Shown: positions 47,421-55,512 of the stretch, piece after piece
How positions within the stretch are numbered: the first letter of the stretch is position 1
Layout of the letters: every line of letters starts with the position of its first letter
DNA from: Cytophagales bacterium UBA2561
GTDB taxonomy: Bacteria > Bacteroidota > Bacteroidia > Cytophagales > Thermoflexibacteraceae
Reading direction: 5' to 3'
Assembly: GCA_002340355.1 (NCBI GenBank)
Contig: DDLX01000015.1
Coordinates: 1 to 64,000, forward strand
Length of the DNA: 64,000 nt
Made by a program: the position numbers and the translations under genes
Notes under the pieces: generated by a model
Databases searched by the model: none
What the model was told of the DNA's origin: nothing
The model's input: only the letters and a program-made list of their open reading frames with translations

Positions 47421-47923
47421 AATTAACAGAAAACATTTTACCTGTAAAAGAAATGCTTGGTACAGACTGGGATATTATTTTTTCTGGTTTTGTCATAAGT
47501 ATTAAAAGGGACTGGCTGACTCCTACAGAAAATGGGTTTGCAGGACAAATTCTGGAATATTTATTCAATACAGAATTAAATGTTTCTGATTACACACAGT
47601 ATCAGGAGTTTCATTTTTCACCAACCGTTTATATTGCTGAACCTTTTGTTCGTTATCCCGAAGGAGTCAATCTTCTTGACCAAGGTTATGAAAATTTAGT
47701 TTGTGATTTGGAGGTTTATATGCTCGATGCCAAACGATTCGCAAAAGTCAATAAACACGAGGCTCTTCGTATGATTGCTCAACTTTTATTGAATAGCATT
47801 CCGAAATATTTATTTGACCGAGACGATTTTGATGGGAAAAAATTTTACGAAGATATTTTGCCAATTGTCCAACCGATTGCAGACGGAACAAGGGCTTTTC
47901 GAGAGGAAGAATTTCCATTGTAA
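47417..47923 (+). CDS. Putative immunity protein for the adjacent nuclease-like toxin
   Basis: A 168-residue soluble acidic protein with no signal peptide. Its ATG overlaps the toxin stop codon (ATGA, 47417-47420), so the two are translationally coupled. The sequence is mixed alpha/beta (IIFSGFVISIKRDWL, YIAEPFVRYPEGVNLL, HEALRMIAQLLLNSIPKYL) with many acidic residues, which suit a partner of a basic nuclease. I do not recognise a named immunity family. The immunity role rests on gene order and overlap, not on homology. Confidence 0.5.
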   Translation: MKLTENILPVKEMLGTDWDIIFSGFVISIKRDWLTPTENGFAGQILEYLFNTELNVSDYTQYQEFHFSPTVYIAEPFVRYPEGVNLLDQGYENLVCDLEVYMLDAKRFAKVNKHEALRMIAQLLLNSIPKYLFDRDDFDGKKFYEDILPIVQPIADGTRAFREEEFPL

Positions 47924-47953
47924 ATCTGTTGTAAAAAATATGCCGTCAGATTT
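47922..47953. terminator. Candidate hairpin between the immunity gene and the convergent PPTase gene
   Basis: AAATCTG (47922-47928) pairs with CAGATTT (47947-47953) around an 18-base A-rich loop, followed by TATATTC. It sits between convergent genes ending at 47923 and 47960. The stem is short, so support is moderate. Confidence 0.4.
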
Positions 47954-47959
47954 TATATT

Positions 47960-48613
47960 CTAATCTTGTTCATTTATAAGCTCCTCAAAATCAATTTTTT
48001 GAACATGAATTTCAGAGGGAACAATTTTTTGATGAAAAGCCAAATGCGAAATATAACCTTCAGGAACAGAGACAGGATATAAAAACCATTTTTGGTCATG
48101 TAAGATGACTTCATCCGACCGAACAGAGAAATTATTTAGCATAATTCCTAATCCTTTTCCATCTGCTTTAATAATGGCTTCCTTGCGTGTCCAACAACGA
48201 TAAAATGCCTCAAGTCCTTCTTTTTCAATATATTGAAGTTCTTCTGAAGTCCATTGTTCTAAAAAATACCTTTGTTCGATTGGCTTAATTTTTTCAAGGT
48301 CAATGCCCAATCTTCCTTCCTTACAATAGGCACAAATCACACATCTTTCCGAATGACTAATATTAAAATCTGCACCTCCCTCCAAATAAGGACGATGTTT
48401 AGCGGTATATTTTAAGTCATCAAGTGTAAAAATAGAGTCTTGTAAATGTTTGTTCAACAATAATTTACCAAAAAGTCCTGCATACGCATCGGCTTTTCGG
48501 AAGTACCGTTGAATCTTATTTTGTTGGAAAGGAGGTAACTTTTGGAGAGCTTGTTGAAATCTAAAATCTGATAACACTTGAGGAACTAAAGTATAAAAAA
48601 TAGAGATGGACAT
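47960..48613 (-). CDS. 4'-Phosphopantetheinyl transferase, Sfp type
   Basis: Transfers phosphopantetheine from CoA to a carrier-protein serine. The two magnesium/CoA motifs are visible: GIDLEKIKP (about 100-108, with the metal Asp and Glu) and CWTRKEAIIKADGKGLG (about 143-159). A preceding DFNISHSERCV segment provides the usual SH pair. At 217 residues it has the pseudo-dimeric Sfp length. No polyketide or peptide synthetase is nearby, so the target may be a fatty-acid carrier or a remote locus. Confidence 0.9.
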   Translation of the reverse strand: MSISIFYTLVPQVLSDFRFQQALQKLPPFQQNKIQRYFRKADAYAGLFGKLLLNKHLQDSIFTLDDLKYTAKHRPYLEGGADFNISHSERCVICAYCKEGRLGIDLEKIKPIEQRYFLEQWTSEELQYIEKEGLEAFYRCWTRKEAIIKADGKGLGIMLNNFSVRSDEVILHDQKWFLYPVSVPEGYISHLAFHQKIVPSEIHVQKIDFEELINEQD

Positions 48614-48648
48614 ATTGACTTCAAAAAATATGAAAAATTAACTATTGA

Positions 48649-49227
48649 TTATTTGAATAACTTGAAAGACTGACGATGGAATGGTGTAATGCCTTGATTT
48701 TGAATGCCTTCATAATGCTTTTTAGTTGGATAGCCAACATTGGTTTCCCAGCCATAACCCGTATATTTTTGGGCATAATTTTGCATCAATTGGTCTCGAT
48801 GATTTTTAGCAATAATTGAAGCTGCGGCAATAGAAAGATATTTATTGTCTCCTTTAATTATATTTAGGTTGGGAATTTGCTGGTAACTTTTAAAGAATTT
48901 TCCATCGACCAAAATCAATTCAGGAACAAGTGAAAGTTGGTCTAAGGCACGGTGCATTGCCAAAATAGAAGCATTCAAAATATTTATCTCGTCAATTTCT
49001 TGAGGGCTTGCTATACCAATCGCCCACGCTAAGGCTTCTTTTTTGAGTTCTACTTCTAACTTTTGGCGTTGCCGAGCGGTCAATTTTTTAGAATCTTTCA
49101 AATTTTCATTTTGATAATTCTTAGGTAAAATGACTGCTGCCGCAACAACCTCACCTGCTAAACAGCCTCTTCCAACTTCATCAGTGCCTGCCTCAATTGA
49201 ATCTTCGGTATGTTGTGATAATAGCAT
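48649..49227 (-). CDS. rnhB: Ribonuclease HII
   Basis: Cuts the RNA strand of RNA-DNA hybrids and starts ribonucleotide excision. The catalytic acidic residues are in GTDEVGRGCLAGEV (D and E near residues 15-16), LILVDGKFF (about 99-107) and AASIIAKNHRDQLM (about 124-137). I start at the Met at 49227 (MLLSQHTEDSIEAG), giving 192 residues as usual; the frame extends further upstream to 49302 with residues that match nothing known. Confidence 0.94.
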   Translation of the reverse strand: MLLSQHTEDSIEAGTDEVGRGCLAGEVVAAAVILPKNYQNENLKDSKKLTARQRQKLEVELKKEALAWAIGIASPQEIDEINILNASILAMHRALDQLSLVPELILVDGKFFKSYQQIPNLNIIKGDNKYLSIAAASIIAKNHRDQLMQNYAQKYTGYGWETNVGYPTKKHYEGIQNQGITPFHRQSFKLFK

Positions 49228-49345
49228 AAAAATAGGATGAGATGATAGTTTAGTTCTTCTAATTTTCCAGCCCATTTTACAAAAAAATTTGAATAAGAAC
49301 AATTTAATATCTAACTAAATTATTTAATATTTTAATTTTTGTTAG

Positions 49346-49546
49346 ATTAACGATTTATTAAAAAATTGGTCTGAAACGGCAAAATTTGTAAAAAAACACT
49401 TCTCTACCTCTATTTTTGATGATTTTGAAGCCTTTGAGTTAAAAACTTTTCAATTTCCCCTAATGAGAGGAAAGGAAACAAAAGGCTTTTTTCTACCTTT
49501 GAAGCGTATTGAACATTTCTACGAAAAACAGCTAGAGGTTTTTTAG
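49346..49546 (+). pseudogene. Unannotated 66-codon open frame without usual start; possible gene remnant
   Basis: Between stops at 49343 and 49544 there is an uninterrupted plus-strand frame whose codon pattern looks coding (many GAA, TTT, AAA and GAT codons, with GC choice like neighbouring genes). It includes SIFDDFEAFELKTFQFPLM and LPLKRIEHFYEKQLEVF. The only ATG is at codon 41, leaving 25 further residues. No family is recognised. It may be the decayed C-terminal end of a gene, a small protein with a non-standard start, or chance. Confidence 0.35.
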
Positions 49547-49593
49547 TAGTAAATTGATATTCAAACTATTAATTCAGCGATTCAAACGTAATG

Positions 49594-49613
49594 GGCAGTT
49601 CGTAGGAACTGTC
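49594..49613. other. Small hairpin in the leader region of the DAHP synthase gene
   Basis: GCAGTTC (49595-49601) faces GAACTGT (49606-49612) around a GTAG tetraloop, with six Watson-Crick pairs and one G-T pair. It lies about 50 bases upstream of the DAHP synthase/chorismate mutase ATG. It could be a leader structure or a chance hairpin. Apart from this and the frame at 49346, the 49228-49664 interval shows nothing else. Confidence 0.25.
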
Positions 49614-49664
49614 TCCTTGAATTGAATTTCTACACAATCCAAATCCTTAAACTTTTGTATAGTT

Positions 49665-50747
49665 ATGGAGATTAGTGCGCTAGATACTTGGGGAGTCATT
49701 AAGAATCAACCCTTTGTCATTGCTGGTCCTTGTAGTGCCGAAACAGAAGAGCAACTCTTCACGACCTGTCAGGAAATCGTTAAAACTCAAGAAGTGGACG
49801 TTCTGAGAGCAGGTATTTGGAAGCCTCGTACTCGCCCAGGGACTTTTGAAGGAGTCGGAGAAGAAGGCTTAAAGTGGTTTCAAGCCATCAAAAAAGAACT
49901 CGGTAAACCTATCACTACCGAAGTTGCCAATCCTGACCATGTCGAATTAGCCCTGAAATATGACGTTGATATTTTATGGCTTGGCGCACGGAGTACGGTG
50001 AATCCGTTTACGGTTCAAGAAATTGCCGATGCGCTCAAGGGTGTAGATGTACCTGTTATCGTTAAAAACCCTATCAATCCTGATTTAGCCTTATGGATGG
50101 GAGCATTGGAACGTATCAGTAATGCAGGAATTACCAAATTAGCAGCATTGCATCGAGGTTTCTCAACGTTCGAAAAGTCGAAATATCGTAATATCCCAAT
50201 GTGGCAAATTCCTATCGAATTGAAAAGTAAATTGCCTGATTTGCCTTTGCTTTGCGACCCCAGCCATATTGCAGGTACACGAGACTTGATTTATGCCGTT
50301 TCACAAAAAGCCTTAGACCTCAATTATGATGGTTTAATGATTGAAACGCATTACAATCCTGATGAAGCATGGAGTGATGCTAGCCAGCAAGTTACACCTT
50401 CTCGATTAGATGAAATTGTTCATGAATTAAGAATTCGAAAAGCAGGATTTGAAGATCCTGATGCCGTTACTCAAATTCAGGAATTACGGGAAAAAATCGA
50501 CCGAATTGACCGTGAATTGGTAGAACAATTAGCCATGAGAATGGAGGTTGTTCGAAAATTAGGAGATCATAAGCATGAGAAAAACGTAGCGGCTTTCCAA
50601 GTAGACAGATGGTTGGAAGTTTTCCAAACTCGTCCAGAATGGGGACAAAAAATGAATCTGAACCGAGATTTTATTGCTAACATCTTCAAATTTATTCATG
50701 ATGAATCTATCCGTGTTCAAACAGGTGCAGATGGAAAAACTTTGTAA
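49665..50747 (+). CDS. Bifunctional DAHP synthase / chorismate mutase
   Basis: Joins the first step of the shikimate pathway (phosphoenolpyruvate plus erythrose 4-phosphate to DAHP) to chorismate-to-prephenate rearrangement. The N-terminal about 260 residues are a type I-beta DAHP synthase with FVIAGPCSAETEEQ, LRAGIWKPRTRPGTFEG, VPVIVKNPINPDL and LCDPSHIAGTRD. After a linker, residues about 270-360 form an AroQ-class chorismate mutase (REKIDRIDRELVEQLAMRM). This order is common in Bacteroidota. Feedback control by prephenate is known for related fusions. The gene has its own terminator at 50779. Confidence 0.95.
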   Translation: MEISALDTWGVIKNQPFVIAGPCSAETEEQLFTTCQEIVKTQEVDVLRAGIWKPRTRPGTFEGVGEEGLKWFQAIKKELGKPITTEVANPDHVELALKYDVDILWLGARSTVNPFTVQEIADALKGVDVPVIVKNPINPDLALWMGALERISNAGITKLAALHRGFSTFEKSKYRNIPMWQIPIELKSKLPDLPLLCDPSHIAGTRDLIYAVSQKALDLNYDGLMIETHYNPDEAWSDASQQVTPSRLDEIVHELRIRKAGFEDPDAVTQIQELREKIDRIDRELVEQLAMRMEVVRKLGDHKHEKNVAAFQVDRWLEVFQTRPEWGQKMNLNRDFIANIFKFIHDESIRVQTGADGKTL

Positions 50748-50778
50748 GTCAAGGTAATATCAACAATAAATAGAAAGA

Positions 50779-50820
50779 AATAGTCATTGCATAATTCTAA
50801 TTTATGTAATGACTATTTTT
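50779..50820 (+). terminator. Intrinsic terminator after the DAHP synthase/chorismate mutase gene
   Basis: AATAGTCATTGCAT (50779-50792) pairs with ATGTAATGACTATT (50804-50817), 14 bp with one G-T pair, then further T. It starts 32 bases after the stop codon. Confidence 0.85.
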
Positions 50821-50929
50821 ATACAAGTCTAAAATTTAGGCATAATATTTTTATTTAAAACAAACAATATCTATTCATTAAGAGGAGTAGAAAAATGCTA
50901 CATCATTCCGTTTTTTCCCAAAAATAAGA

Positions 50930-50937
50930 TACATTTG
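50930..50937 (+). promoter_or_regulatory. Candidate -7 promoter element for the REC-histidine kinase gene
   Basis: TACATTTG fits TAnnTTTG and lies 35 bases before the ATG at 50972. A T-rich stretch, not a clear TTG, stands at the -33 position. Confidence 0.45.
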
Positions 50938-50971
50938 TTTACAACAAATTTCGAAATCCTACCCCGAATCC

Positions 50972-52156
50972 ATGAAATCAAAAAAACCCGCCATATTGTA
51001 CGTAGATGATGAACGGGAAAATTTGATGATTTTTAAAACTACTTTTCGAAGAACTTACCAAGTGCTTACAGCCCAATCGGCGCATATTGGTTTGGAGATT
51101 CTCGAAAAAAATCCTGATATACAAGTTGTTATCACTGATCAACGTATGCCAGAGATGACGGGAGTGGAATTTATCGAACAGATTGTTCAGAAGTATCCCG
51201 ATATTGTACGTATGATTATGACGGGATACAGTGATATTGAAGCAATTATTCAAGGAATTAATAAAGGACAGATTTATCACTACATTACCAAGCCTTGGGA
51301 ACATAGTGAGCTTAAAATTACAATTGACCAAGCAATTGAACGATTTCAACTCAAACGAGAGAATCAATTGTTATTGGATAGCCTCCAAAAATCCAATCAG
51401 GAACTAGAACGCCAGAATCATAAAGTACTGGATACCAATCAAGAACTTGATCGATTTTTATATTCTACTTCGCATGACCTCAAGGGACCTATTGCCCGAC
51501 TTTTGGGATTAGTTCAATTAGCTAAATTAGAACTAATTGGAAATTCGGTATTGTCTGATTATATCCAGCGTTTTGAAGCCACTGCCCAAGATATGGCGGA
51601 TATGGTTGATAAATTATCCGTTTTGCATGGCGTAACACATGCTCATGTTGAGCCTGAAACCTTTATTCTATTAGATTTTGTTCAACTTCATTCCTCACCT
51701 TTTAGTGAAAAAATCAAAATTGAATGGAATATCTCGTCTAAGATAGAAGTTGCTTCTTATCCTTCAATTTTGGAACAAATTTTTAAGGTGATTCTAGAAA
51801 ATGCAATTGCTTATCAAACTACTCACCGTTTTAAAACAAGTCAAATTAGAATTACTGCTCAACAAAATGAAACGAATTGGCAATTAGTATTTTGGGATAA
51901 TGGTATTGGTATTTCTGAAGAGATGCAACCTAAAATTTTCCAGATGTTTTTTCGAGGAGCAGAGCAATCGAAAGGTCATGGCTTGGGTTTGTATTTAGCA
52001 CAAAAAGCTACTACCCGACTCAAAGGCAAAATTGAAGTCCGAAGTATTGAAGAGGAATTTACTGAATTTACGTTCACTTTTCCTAATGATGGACAAATCG
52101 AAGCAGAATATAATCTTGAGGAATATGACAAAGGATTTTTCCTACCCAAAGCTTAA
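50972..52156 (+). CDS. REC-histidine kinase hybrid
   Basis: Cytosolic signalling protein of 394 residues. An N-terminal receiver (about 5-125) has D12/D13, phospho-acceptor D56 in ITDQRMPEMTG and K107. A coiled-coil linker (about 125-160) connects to a histidine-kinase core with H168 in STSHDLKGPIARL, a degenerate N box in ILENAIAYQ, G1 DNGIGIS, an F-box-like FQMFFRGAEQS and G2 GHGLGLYLAQ. There is no membrane helix, so the input is phosphorylation of its own receiver by an upstream kinase. No separate response regulator is adjacent. Confidence 0.93.
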   Translation: MKSKKPAILYVDDERENLMIFKTTFRRTYQVLTAQSAHIGLEILEKNPDIQVVITDQRMPEMTGVEFIEQIVQKYPDIVRMIMTGYSDIEAIIQGINKGQIYHYITKPWEHSELKITIDQAIERFQLKRENQLLLDSLQKSNQELERQNHKVLDTNQELDRFLYSTSHDLKGPIARLLGLVQLAKLELIGNSVLSDYIQRFEATAQDMADMVDKLSVLHGVTHAHVEPETFILLDFVQLHSSPFSEKIKIEWNISSKIEVASYPSILEQIFKVILENAIAYQTTHRFKTSQIRITAQQNETNWQLVFWDNGIGISEEMQPKIFQMFFRGAEQSKGHGLGLYLAQKATTRLKGKIEVRSIEEEFTEFTFTFPNDGQIEAEYNLEEYDKGFFLPKA

Positions 52157-52288
52157 ATTTTAGTTTCTAAATGATTTTTGTTCTTCGAAATTTAACTTTT
52201 TCTTCCCTTCATTTCTCATTTTTTCTCTCTAAATTAGGTCATTAAATATAGTTTTTGCCAACATTGTAAACCTCAAAATTACGAAATT

Positions 52289-53203
52289 ATGGGATGGTTT
52301 TTTGGAGATGATGAAGACCCGACTATCGTCGATTTGGTCAATGACTTGGATGAGTCGAGTATTACGGTATATGCCCTCAAAGCCTTGGACTACATTGTCC
52401 CAGGGGAATGGGAAAACATCACCAATTTTGATGAGTTAGTTGCGCTTGTTACCGAAAATGATGACGAAGAGTACATCGAACAAATCAAAGAAAAAGTCAT
52501 TGAATTGTATAATGACGAAGAGGAAAATTACAAATCAGCCATGAAAATCTTCACTTTGATTGATAGTGCAGATACCGCAATTGGAGCAGCAGCAATGGCA
52601 GATAAATTGGCTGATAGTTTCAGTATGTTTTCCTTTATGGATGACCTTACACCCAAAGCCGATACCGTTCAGACAGTTGATTTAGCCCTTAAAATCGTGG
52701 CGGAAATGGTCGCTTTTGCCCTCTTAAAAGGAGAAGATATTGAAGATTTGGAGACTTTTGCCGAGCAACTTGGAGCGTATTCAGGAGAAGCCAAAATGAG
52801 ATTAGCCGCTTTGGTTTGCTTTGATGGCATGGTTCCTTTAGGTCCCGATTTTGTCGGAATCGTCATTGAATCTTTACAAGAAATGTCTTCGGATAGTCTC
52901 GAAGAAAATGAAACCTTTCAACGTATTTCGGACTATGTTCCTGGTGATGAGGTCGAAACGCAACTTGGTTTTATTGGGCAGGCTTTTGAAAATGTACAGG
53001 ATTGGTTACAAAATTTCATGGAAGAAAACGAAATTTCGGTAGAAGGCATTCTCGAAAACCTCAGAGAATACGTAGAAATTGCAGATGATAAATTAGATTA
53101 TGTCGCTGCATTTTTGGATATGTCCACTTCGTATTTTGAGCATACAGGCACACACACCGTAGCGGTTCATATCATTCAGAGGGCAGCCGAAGAAATTGGA
53201 TAA
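52289..53203 (+). CDS. Highly acidic orphan protein
   Basis: A 304-residue protein with a marked excess of Asp and Glu over Lys and Arg. It starts MGWFFGDDEDPTIVDLVNDL, has no signal peptide or membrane helix, and is predicted almost all helical with alanine-rich segments (AIGAAAMADKLADS, KMRLAALVCFDGM). No catalytic motif or known family is recognised. It lies 130 bases after the REC-kinase gene and before the palindrome and the ATPase-TPR gene. A binding partner for one of them is possible but is only a guess. Confidence 0.7.
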   Translation: MGWFFGDDEDPTIVDLVNDLDESSITVYALKALDYIVPGEWENITNFDELVALVTENDDEEYIEQIKEKVIELYNDEEENYKSAMKIFTLIDSADTAIGAAAMADKLADSFSMFSFMDDLTPKADTVQTVDLALKIVAEMVAFALLKGEDIEDLETFAEQLGAYSGEAKMRLAALVCFDGMVPLGPDFVGIVIESLQEMSSDSLEENETFQRISDYVPGDEVETQLGFIGQAFENVQDWLQNFMEENEISVEGILENLREYVEIADDKLDYVAAFLDMSTSYFEHTGTHTVAVHIIQRAAEEIG

Positions 53204-53222
53204 GCTTGAAAATCAAATTTAA

Positions 53223-53266
53223 TTTTTCCATAGCGGTGGGTTTGCAAACCCACCGCTACGGAAAAA
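53223..53266. repeat. Long near-perfect palindrome (21-bp arms)
   Basis: Bases 53223-53243 and 53246-53266 are inverted repeats with a single A-C mismatch, separated by GC. The core GCGGTGGGTTTG is GC-rich in an AT-rich background, and the outer arms are poly-T and poly-A. It could act as a strong bidirectional terminator 20 bases after the preceding stop, or be a REP/MITE-like mobile palindrome. Confidence 0.8.
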
Positions 53267-53280
53267 TGGTTTTTACCCTG

Positions 53281-53309
53281 TTGATAATCCAAAAAATTGA
53301 CTAACTTTA
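53281..53309 (+). promoter_or_regulatory. Candidate promoter for the ATPase-TPR gene
   Basis: TTG (53281-53283), an 18-base spacer and TAACTTTA (53302-53309), one base off TAnnTTTG. Transcription would start near 53316, after the GTG at 53310, which supports the ATG at 53337 as the true start. Confidence 0.45.
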
Positions 53310-53336
53310 GTGCCTTCGGTACGAGCAAGTCAGAAA

Positions 53337-55454
53337 ATGGAACCTATGAGCCAACAAAAGCGACCTCAAGACTCAAAAACGAGTGGGGGATTTATGTCTT
53401 TGGATGAATTACGGGACAAAATGGGCTACCAACCCCAAGATGAACCCCAAAAAACACCCACTTATCAGGATTTTGCACCTAAATTTTATGGACGAGAAAA
53501 TGAACTCCAAGAAATTCAAGACTTTTTGGACGATGCCGAAAGTCAGATTTTGGGAGTCTATGGAGTGTCATTGATTGGAAAATCTTTGTTGGTAAAGGAA
53601 GCTCTCAATAAAATTACTGACCGTCAGAAAGTTACGATTCAATTTCGAAATCCCGAAGAACCCGAAAATACATTTCGAAAGTTCCTGACAGAACTCAAAG
53701 AAAAAAAATATGACCTCCAAAAAAACCTCATTTTGGTCATTGAAAACTTTGAGGAGGCGTTGATTTGGACGGGAGAAGACGGCGATTTGCATAGTATCGA
53801 ATCCGAATTTTTGCGAAAAGGACTCCGATTACTGATTGATTTTAAGCAAGTTAAATTGATTCTCGAAAGTCGGTTTCAGGTGCATGATGCCAATTTGAGC
53901 ATTTCGACCCTCCAAAATATTTATCTGCAAGGTATTGAAACAGAACATTTTTGGGAAAGTTACCAAGCCGAAGACGTTACTCGTGAGGAATTCGACCAAA
54001 TTTGTCAAAATTTCAATAATCATACGGGATTGTTGGCGTTGGCTCTGGAGGAGGTGGATTGGCTTTATCAAAATGAACTCCACCAAGCCGCCGAAGCCGA
54101 ACGTGCCGAAAATACCATTCGTTTGCTATGGCAAATGATTGAAAATCTGATGTTTCGTTTTCCTGATGCGGAGGTACTTTTGTTGTGTGCGATGACCTTG
54201 CGCCATCCCATTCGCAAAGCCCAGTTAGAAACGGAACTCCAGCCGATTGCCACCTTCCGAAAAGATACCGAAGCCGTTCATGAAGGGCTGTTTTCCTTGG
54301 AGCGCAAGTTTTTTGTCCAATACCAGCAAAGAGCTTACGACATTAATCCATATTTGCAGGAGATTTGTTATACTTTTTTACGGCGTAGGCGCAGTCGGGA
54401 GTTTCGCAAAATCCAAAATGTTCCCTTTTTTGGAAATGCCTTTATGCCCAAATATGACCCCATTTTACAAGCTCATGCCCAAGGACGATACAAAGAATTT
54501 TTTGCATGGGTCAAAGAAAATAGAAAAGCCCGAAGATATGATACAGTTTTAAAGACACTCAAAAAAGTTTATTGGGAAAACCCCAAACCCGAAGTTATTT
54601 TAAATGAAATTGCGATTACTTACAAATGGGCAAGAAAATATGATAAAGCCAAAGAATATTTAAGAAAGTCATTGAATATTGACCCTAAAAATGTTCGAAA
54701 TTTAAATGAATTAGCTTCTATTCATAGACAACTCAAGGAATTTGAAGAAGCCAAAAAGGTGTTACAAAAAGCCTTAGAATTCAATCCGAAAGATGTTAAA
54801 ATTTTAAATGAATTAGCGATTCTACACCGAGAATTGAAGGAATTTGACGAAGCCAAAAAGGTGTTACAAAAATTAATTGAGGAACATCAACATCTTCCTG
54901 CTTTCAATGAATTAGCGATTCTACACCGAGAATTGAAGGAATTTGAGGAAGCCAAAAAGGTGTTACAAAAAGCCTTAGAAGTAGAACCTGATAATATTAA
55001 GGTTTTAAATGAATTAGCGATTCTACACCGAGAATTGAAGGAACTTGAGGAAGCCAAAAAGGTGTTACAAAAATTAATTGAGGAACATCAACATCTTCCT
55101 GCTTTCAATGAATTAGCAAAATTATATTTGGAATTAGATGATTTTCCGAATGCCTTACAAACGGTCGCACAGGGTTTGAAAATTGAACCAAATAACCGTT
55201 ATTTCCCAAATACTCGGCGGAAAATCTTGAAAGCACAAAAAGCGTATTTCAAAAGTATCTTTTTTGACCTTGACGAAACCAATTATGCGGCTTATTTTGA
55301 AAAAATGGATAAGATGGTTACTTCGAATTTGAAACATCAATACCAAACCCTCAAAAATAAAATTATAGAAGGCAATACTACTAAACCCGTTATTGAAGGT
55401 CTCAAAATCCTAACTCGTGATATAGAAAATGCTCAGAAAAAGGGAAACCTATAA
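53337..55454 (+). CDS. P-loop ATPase with C-terminal TPR array (STAND-like)
   Basis: A 705-residue soluble protein. Residues about 1-50 are polar. An AAA/STAND-type ATPase begins with FYGRENELQEI (about 50-60), Walker A GVSLIGKS (76-83) and the Walker B-like strand LILVIENFEEAL (about 131-142). A winged-helix-like region (about 285-345) follows, then TPR-like repeats from about 400 to 610. This layout matches signal-sensing STAND proteins, but no N-terminal effector domain is visible. ATG at 53337 is chosen because the upstream GTG lies inside the promoter candidate. Its TPR repeats are near-identical in DNA, a sign of recent duplication. Confidence 0.8.
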   Translation: MEPMSQQKRPQDSKTSGGFMSLDELRDKMGYQPQDEPQKTPTYQDFAPKFYGRENELQEIQDFLDDAESQILGVYGVSLIGKSLLVKEALNKITDRQKVTIQFRNPEEPENTFRKFLTELKEKKYDLQKNLILVIENFEEALIWTGEDGDLHSIESEFLRKGLRLLIDFKQVKLILESRFQVHDANLSISTLQNIYLQGIETEHFWESYQAEDVTREEFDQICQNFNNHTGLLALALEEVDWLYQNELHQAAEAERAENTIRLLWQMIENLMFRFPDAEVLLLCAMTLRHPIRKAQLETELQPIATFRKDTEAVHEGLFSLERKFFVQYQQRAYDINPYLQEICYTFLRRRRSREFRKIQNVPFFGNAFMPKYDPILQAHAQGRYKEFFAWVKENRKARRYDTVLKTLKKVYWENPKPEVILNEIAITYKWARKYDKAKEYLRKSLNIDPKNVRNLNELASIHRQLKEFEEAKKVLQKALEFNPKDVKILNELAILHRELKEFDEAKKVLQKLIEEHQHLPAFNELAILHRELKEFEEAKKVLQKALEVEPDNIKVLNELAILHRELKELEEAKKVLQKLIEEHQHLPAFNELAKLYLELDDFPNALQTVAQGLKIEPNNRYFPNTRRKILKAQKAYFKSIFFDLDETNYAAYFEKMDKMVTSNLKHQYQTLKNKIIEGNTTKPVIEGLKILTRDIENAQKKGNL
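54807..55116 (+). repeat. Near-identical tandem TPR-coding repeats, 201-base period
   Basis: The block 54807-54915 recurs at 55008-55116 with two differences in 109 bases. A core of about 33 bases beginning GAATTAGCGATTCTACACC occurs three times (54810, 54909, 55011), spaced by 99 and 102 bases, that is 33 and 34 codons. Alternate units differ in type, so the duplicated module is a pair of TPRs of 67 residues. The preceding unit (from about 54709) is more diverged. Confidence 0.9.
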
Positions 55455-55477
55455 GATTCTGAAAATTTTATAGGTTT
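55445..55477. repeat. Hairpin of the CCTATAAG family overlapping a stop codon
   Basis: AAACCTATAA (55445-55454) pairs with TTATAGGTTT (55468-55477). The left arm includes the TAA stop of the ATPase-TPR gene. Arms and part of the loop (AGATTCT) match the hairpin at 23650. Probably a terminator as well as a repeat. Confidence 0.6.
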
Positions 55478-55512
55478 GATAGTGAGAATTTTAACCAAAA
55501 AACACAAGAATA

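Noticed and set aside
31801..47953. Similar short strings ATGCC(A/G)TCAGATT at 31801 and 47940
   Set aside because: The match is only about 13 bases in AT-rich sequence with no shared structure, so it is likely chance.
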